This document shows positions 30,674-34,228 of a stretch of DNA of 34,228 bases, piece after piece. Location of the stretch: positions 1-34,228 of the forward strand of contig JAGBIM010000017.1 in NCBI GenBank assembly GCA_017934975.1. The letters run 5' to 3'. The notes beneath the pieces were generated by a model. That model saw only the letters and a program-made list of their open reading frames with translations. It had not been told where the DNA came from and searched no databases. Every line of letters begins with the position of its first letter. Position 1 is the stretch's first letter. Both the position numbers and the translations under genes were made by a program. Origin of the DNA: Clostridia bacterium (GTDB lineage Bacteria > Bacillota > Clostridia > Oscillospirales > UBA644).

Positions 30674-32704
30674 ATGAAACAGAATTTTCTACGAACCTCC
30701 TTGACCATCGGATTCACCCTCCTCATTTTGCTCTTGAGCCTCTTCCTCTTACCTCAAAAGGCAGAGGCCGCTTCCCCGTTACACGACAGTGCCACCGATC
30801 TATATTATACCGTTTCCGGCGGAAAAGCTACGATTGTTAACCATGGAAACTCCATGCCAATAGACCTTGTAATTCCCGAAACCTTGGGCGGATATCCCGT
30901 CATCGGCATTGCAGAAAATGCAATTATGGGAGGTGTCCTCAAAAGCGTTACCATTCCGAGCAGCATTACGCAAATCGGAAGAGATGCGTTTTTGGGGTAT
31001 GAAGGACTGGAAGGCGTATATATTTCCGATCTTGCCGCATGGTGCAATATCAACTTCAACAGCAAAACCGCGAATCCTCTTTACTACGCAAAAGATCTCT
31101 ATGTAAACGGAACCGTGATCACCGACCTTGTTATCCCGAACGGGGTTACAAGGATTAAATCTTACGCCTTTTTCGGATGCGCCAATTTCACAAGCGTATC
31201 CCTTCCGAGCAGCGTAACTTCCATCGACAGTTTCGCCTTTTCCGATTGTACCGGACTGAAAAACGTATATGTAGCAAATCTTGCTGCATGGTGTAAAATT
31301 TCTTTTGGAGTAGGTGCAAATCCCCTTGCGTATGCAGAGAATTTGTACGCCAACGGGACCTTGATCGAGGGCGACATCGTCATTCCCTCGGAGATTACCA
31401 CCATCTTGTACGCCACGTTTCGTGAATACGGGAAATTGACGGGTGTTACCTTTCCCGACAGCATCAAAGACGTAAGTGCAAATGCCTTTTACGGTTGTGC
31501 AAATTTGGAACGGGTCAATTTGGGGAATAACATGGAAGTCATTGGTCCGTATGCTTTTTCCAACTGCCCAAAACTAACTACCGTTACCGTTGGCTCGAAA
31601 CTCAAAACCGTTGAAAAATACGCCTTTCAGAATTGTGCGAAGTTATCTGCATTCACCTTACCACAAGGCGTAGAAACTCTTGAAGATCTGGCCTTTGACG
31701 GTTGTGCAAAACTAACGTCCGTCACCCTTCCGAACAGCATGAAAACCATCGGATCTCAAGTGTTCCAGAATTGCTCCGGATTGACGAGCGTTACCTTCGG
31801 AAACGGTTTGACTTCTCTCGGAAACGGAACGTTCCTCGGTTGTTCCTCGTTGACAAGCATCTCCATTCCGGAGGGAATTAAAACGCTTGAAGCCAACACC
31901 TTTTCCGGTTGCACAAAGCTCACCTCCGTCAAATTGCCGGAAAGTCTGAAGGAAATCGGACAAAACGCCTTCAAAGATTGCACGTCTCTGAAAACACTGG
32001 ACATTCCCCAAAACGTAACGACGCTCTGTACGGATTGCTTCGCAGGATGCTCTTCGTTGGAATCGGTCTATTTCTATAGCTCAAAATTTCCTACCGTACA
32101 AGATAACGGGGGAAGGAAGTTTATGGGCGGCAGCGATTCGCTTGTGTTTTATTTCCCCTTCAAACTGCAGGATTCCAAATGGTACTTCATTCCCATAAAG
32201 GAATTTTGCGGTAACGGACATATTTACTCCAAGTGGGAAACCATCACCGAGCCAAGTTGCTCTTCCGAGGGGCTCGATGCAAAAACTTGTACCGTTTGCG
32301 GTTATCAATATACGGAAACTTTCCCCAAGAAGGAGCACGAATACGGCGAATGGCAGATCGTGACCGCGGCCACGGAAGATGCGGACGGATTGAGCAAGCG
32401 CACCTGCACTCTGTGCAACCATACGGAAGAACAGATTCTGCCGAAGTTGTCCGCCGAAACCACGGAGAATACCGCCCTCACCCCCTCCACCGATTCCGAC
32501 TCCGCCGAGACCGGCAACGTCACCACGGATCCCGCTACGGAAAACTCCTCAACGCAGTCCGATGCCTCCCAAACCACCAATCCCGCACCCACGGAAGAAT
32601 CCTCCTTCCCCCTATGGACCGTCTTCCTCGGCGGAGGAATCCTCCTTATCGCGGGCTGCGCGACAGGATGGTATTTCTTGATCTTCCGCAAAAAGAAATC
32701 CTGA
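30674..32704 (+). CDS. BspA-like leucine-rich-repeat surface protein, paralog
   Basis: A 676-residue paralog of the preceding protein with the same plan: signal peptide ending KAEA, LRR_5 repeats, the DLAAWCNINF-type insert twice, two Cys-pair segments near the end (TCTVCGYQY and TCTLCNHTE), a Thr/Ser-rich linker and a membrane helix (FPLWTVFLGGGILLIAG) before RKKKS. The last 100 or so residues are nearly identical to those of its neighbour, pointing to duplication with continued exchange. AAAGGA precedes the ATG. A bidirectional terminator follows at 32718. Confidence 0.88.
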   Translation: MKQNFLRTSLTIGFTLLILLLSLFLLPQKAEAASPLHDSATDLYYTVSGGKATIVNHGNSMPIDLVIPETLGGYPVIGIAENAIMGGVLKSVTIPSSITQIGRDAFLGYEGLEGVYISDLAAWCNINFNSKTANPLYYAKDLYVNGTVITDLVIPNGVTRIKSYAFFGCANFTSVSLPSSVTSIDSFAFSDCTGLKNVYVANLAAWCKISFGVGANPLAYAENLYANGTLIEGDIVIPSEITTILYATFREYGKLTGVTFPDSIKDVSANAFYGCANLERVNLGNNMEVIGPYAFSNCPKLTTVTVGSKLKTVEKYAFQNCAKLSAFTLPQGVETLEDLAFDGCAKLTSVTLPNSMKTIGSQVFQNCSGLTSVTFGNGLTSLGNGTFLGCSSLTSISIPEGIKTLEANTFSGCTKLTSVKLPESLKEIGQNAFKDCTSLKTLDIPQNVTTLCTDCFAGCSSLESVYFYSSKFPTVQDNGGRKFMGGSDSLVFYFPFKLQDSKWYFIPIKEFCGNGHIYSKWETITEPSCSSEGLDAKTCTVCGYQYTETFPKKEHEYGEWQIVTAATEDADGLSKRTCTLCNHTEEQILPKLSAETTENTALTPSTDSDSAETGNVTTDPATENSSTQSDASQTTNPAPTEESSFPLWTVFLGGGILLIAGCATGWYFLIFRKKKS

Positions 32705-32717
32705 AAACAACAAAAAA

Positions 32718-32745
32718 AGAGAGAGATGGAATCTCTCTCTTTTTC
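32718..32745. terminator. Bidirectional terminator between convergent genes
   Basis: A 10-bp stem (AGAGAGAGAT 32718-32727 with ATCTCTCTCT 32731-32740) has As before and Ts after, so it can serve both the BspA-like operon and the minus-strand lipoprotein. Confidence 0.85.
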
Positions 32746-32759
32746 TTGTCTATCTCATT

Positions 32760-33401
32760 TTATTGCCGCGTAAAGGTCTCCTCGGCCGTTCCCGTCAAAA
32801 ACCGCTCCAGAAGAACCAGCGCGTTTTTATCCCGCGCCACGGAAAGAAAAACCTTCCCGTTCTCCGTGGAAAGGAACCATCCGCGCCCGTCTTGCGCGTC
32901 TTGAAGATCCCCTTTTATTTCGCCGTTCTGCGCAGAATAACGATAGGTCATGTTTTCGCCGTCCAGCGTCAACGCGTTTCCCGAGGACGAAACCCAGGTT
33001 CCCGACAGGTCCGCGGCAGGAATTTCGTAATATCGCTTGGAGCTGCGATAAAACAATCCGCCCGGCAGACCTTCTTCCCCCTGCATGCCTTCACAAGAAA
33101 AAGAAATGCCGCCCTCGTCCTGCGTAAGACGAAAACTTGCCCCGCAAAACAGCAAAACGGGAGACTCCGAAAGGGGACGGTAGATGCCGCCGCCCACGCG
33201 ACCGGACCGAGTCACGAAAACGTAGCGATTTTCCGCCGCATTCAAAATCAGATAGTTTTCGTGTTCGTCCACCCACGATCCGTCCAAAATCCGAATTTCG
33301 TCCGAGGGGACGACGGGCTCGGGAGACGATTCCACCGCCGAACACCCCATCGGCAAAAGGCAAAACAAACATAACAGTAACCACAGACCGATCCGCTTCA
33401 T
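32760..33401 (-). CDS. Lipoprotein of unknown function
   Basis: A 213-residue exported lipoprotein with lipobox LPMGC, a short linker and two beta-rich segments that start similarly (LDGSWVDEHENYLILNAAEN and LSGTWVSSSGNALTLDGENM), suggesting an internal duplication of a small beta-barrel-like unit that reports 'value plus strands'. I do not assign the family. The ATG at 33401 has AAAGGAGG about ten bases upstream; in-frame codons further upstream lack a site. The promoter is at 33481-33509. Confidence 0.75.
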   Translation of the reverse strand: MKRIGLWLLLCLFCLLPMGCSAVESSPEPVVPSDEIRILDGSWVDEHENYLILNAAENRYVFVTRSGRVGGGIYRPLSESPVLLFCGASFRLTQDEGGISFSCEGMQGEEGLPGGLFYRSSKRYYEIPAADLSGTWVSSSGNALTLDGENMTYRYSAQNGEIKGDLQDAQDGRGWFLSTENGKVFLSVARDKNALVLLERFLTGTAEETFTRQ

Positions 33402-33480
33402 CCGAATCCAGCCTCCTTTTCCGTAAACCCGTTCCGACAAAAGACAAACCGCCTTTATCGCGTAAGTTTTTCACGGTTCT

Positions 33481-33509
33481 ATTATATCATGCACGCCTCC
33501 CCTTGTCAA
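33481..33509 (-). promoter_or_regulatory. Promoter of the 32760-33401 lipoprotein
   Basis: Minus-strand TTGACA (33504-33509), 17 bp, TATAAT (33481-33486). Confidence 0.85.
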
Positions 33510-33547
33510 GTGCGTCCAAAAAAACTTTAAAACTTTTGAAACACCCC

Positions 33548-33576
33548 TTGACAAAATCGGGGAAATATATTATAAT
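33548..33576 (+). promoter_or_regulatory. Promoter of the tRNA-Ser region
   Basis: TTGACA (33548-33553), 17 bp, TATAAT (33571-33576). It lies 38 bp before the first tRNA-Ser-like 5' half, with a GACGT/ACGTC stem in between. Confidence 0.8.
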
Positions 33577-33613
33577 GGATTGCGACGTGAGAATTACGTC
33601 CCACAAAAGACAG

Positions 33614-33652
33614 GGAGCGTTGTCCGAGTGGTCGAAGGTGCGACACTCGAAA
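33614..33652 (+). pseudogene. 5' half of tRNA-Ser(CGA), relic 1
   Basis: The acceptor strand GGAGCGT, D arm and anticodon 5' strand through the loop CTCGAAA (33646-33652) match the tRNA-Ser at 34171 almost base for base. After the loop the complementary strand TGTCG is absent and unrelated sequence follows. No ACGCTCC acceptor partner occurs downstream. Confidence 0.7.
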
Positions 33653-33811
33653 GGTAGCCGACCTCATCACTTGCGAGAACGCAAAAGCTCTCGTTTTCTC
33701 GCAATATCTCCCAAATGCTTCATTTTTCTTGGATTTTGAATGACAGCATTTCACCTTTGGCCTTGCAAAAGCCGTGCAAAATTCAAACAACTTAATATAC
33801 GCAGAGATATC

Positions 33812-33943
33812 GAAGTGGCACGGTCACCGAAGCGCCGCCTGTGGCGGATACAGCGAGGTGAACGTGGCGCAGCGGTCGAAAAAAGCAAGCATCAACGGAT
33901 GCGCAGGTTTTTTCGGGAACCGCAAGAGGGCGTAGACCACTTC
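33812..33943 (+). ncRNA. Highly structured element, candidate novel RNA
   Basis: The 132-nt stretch can fold almost completely. P1: GAAGTGG (33812-33818) with CCACTTC (33937-33943). P2: 33819-33828 with 33857-33866, nine of ten pairs. P3: CCGCC-TGT-GGCGG (33835-33847). P4: GCGGT (33872-33876) with ACCGC (33919-33923), continuing as CGAAAAAA with TTTTTTCG and GCATC-AACG-GATGC. This gives a branched fold stacked on P1. I do not recognise an RNA family. A 70-codon open frame (33740-33952) crosses it but has no clear ribosome binding site. It lies between two tRNA-Ser relics and may be part of a small mobile element. Confidence 0.55.
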
Positions 33944-33967
33944 TTTGCATAGATTACAATCAAATAC

Positions 33968-34007
33968 GGAGATGTATCGAAGTGGTCGTAACGAGAACGA
34001 CTCGAAA
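33968..34007 (+). pseudogene. 5' half of a second tRNA-Ser(CGA)-type gene, relic 2
   Basis: GGAGATG followed by a TATCGAAGTGGTCGTAACG D arm and GAACGA-CTCGAAA (loop 34001-34007) looks like a tRNA-Ser of a different lineage from relic 1. It too stops matching right after the anticodon loop (ATTTAA instead of TCGTTC), and no CATCTCC acceptor partner follows. Confidence 0.65.
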
Positions 34008-34170
34008 ATTTAAGACCATTTGGCAGTTTCGTCCGTAGAAAAACCTTGATTTTATTGGGGTTTTCAAACTTGAAAATCGAATAATTTTTAGTTTTCTTTC
34101 CTGTTTTTCTTCCCAAAAGTTTTTTGAATGAATTTTTATTGGTTGGAAAAACAGATTGAAATATACTCGT

Positions 34171-34228
34171 GGAGAGTTGTCCGAGAGGTCGAAGGTGCAT
34201 CACTCGAAATGATGTGTTCCCTAAAGGA
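34171..34228 (+). tRNA. tRNA-Ser(CGA), partial at the window edge
   Basis: GGAGAGT acceptor strand, D arm TCCGAGAGGTCGAAGG, and an anticodon arm GCATCA-CTCGAAA-TGATGT with six pairs and anticodon CGA (decodes UCG). The start of a long variable arm follows. The T arm and acceptor 3' strand lie beyond the window. No promoter is seen directly upstream, so it may be read from 33548. Confidence 0.85.

Noticed and set aside
33801..33835. A further tRNA-Ser-like start (AGATATCGAAGTGG) resembling relic 2
   Set aside because: Only about 14 bases match, the D arm is disrupted and there is no CTCGAAA loop; the bases are better explained as stem P1 of the folded element.
33740..33952. A 70-codon open frame between the tRNA relics
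   Set aside because: No clear ribosome binding site, a strongly basic odd composition, and it coincides with the folded element; kept only as an alternative reading of that element.
14487..34228. CRISPR arrays, prophage or insertion-sequence transposase genes
   Set aside because: No regular repeat-spacer pattern and no transposase, integrase or phage structural protein motifs were seen anywhere in the window.

Overview
The window reads as chromosome of an uncultured, probably gut-dwelling member of the Bacillota (class Clostridia). The grounds are Gram-positive style lipoproteins, strong AAGGAGG-type ribosome binding sites, many sigma-A promoters with a 17-bp spacer, BspA-like leucine-rich surface proteins, a DUF896 protein and an oxygen-sensitive glycyl radical enzyme. 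A species cannot be named from the sequence.

Layout. 1-480: a strong leftward promoter and untranslated leader, probably of an rRNA operon just outside the window, then the terminator of a PHP phosphoesterase/DUF896 pair (492-1405). 1514-7103, minus strand: an accessory block with an Rhs fragment, a lipoprotein, a three-gene set (leucine-rich surface protein, beta-rich small protein, membrane protein), a hydroxypyruvate-isomerase-like enzyme and a NERD-domain protein. Two short relics resembling the isomerase 3' end mark old rearrangements. 7214-8109: a second sugar-phosphate-isomerase-like gene on the plus strand. 8163-12256, minus: an operon of a PnuC-type transporter followed by three tandem, mosaic sialidase-like (Asp-box) proteins, divergent from an AraC-type regulator that probably controls it. 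13251-14434: a lipoprotein. 14625-19896, minus: an operon of a phosphodiester glycosidase, a small membrane protein, an OmpR-type response regulator, a histidine kinase and a Cthe_2159-type lipoprotein. Two promoters there share a CiaR-like direct repeat in identical geometry.

19914-28206, plus: argG-argH behind ARG-box-like sites, a glycyl radical enzyme of unknown substrate with its radical SAM activase, nagB, and two tandem MgtC/SapB membrane proteins. 28213-32745: a structured leader with competing terminator and antiterminator hairpins, followed by two large BspA-like proteins. 32760-33509: a convergent lipoprotein. 33548-34228: a promoter, two 5' halves of tRNA-Ser(CGA) that both break right after the anticodon loop, a highly structured 132-nt element between them, and an intact-looking tRNA-Ser(CGA) cut by the window edge.

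The most unusual items are the tRNA-Ser accretion array with its folded element, the attenuator-like leader before the BspA genes, the PnuC/triple sialidase-like operon, the matched response-regulator promoters, and the glycyl radical enzyme with no substrate-specifying neighbours. All assignments come from reading the sequence; no searches were run.
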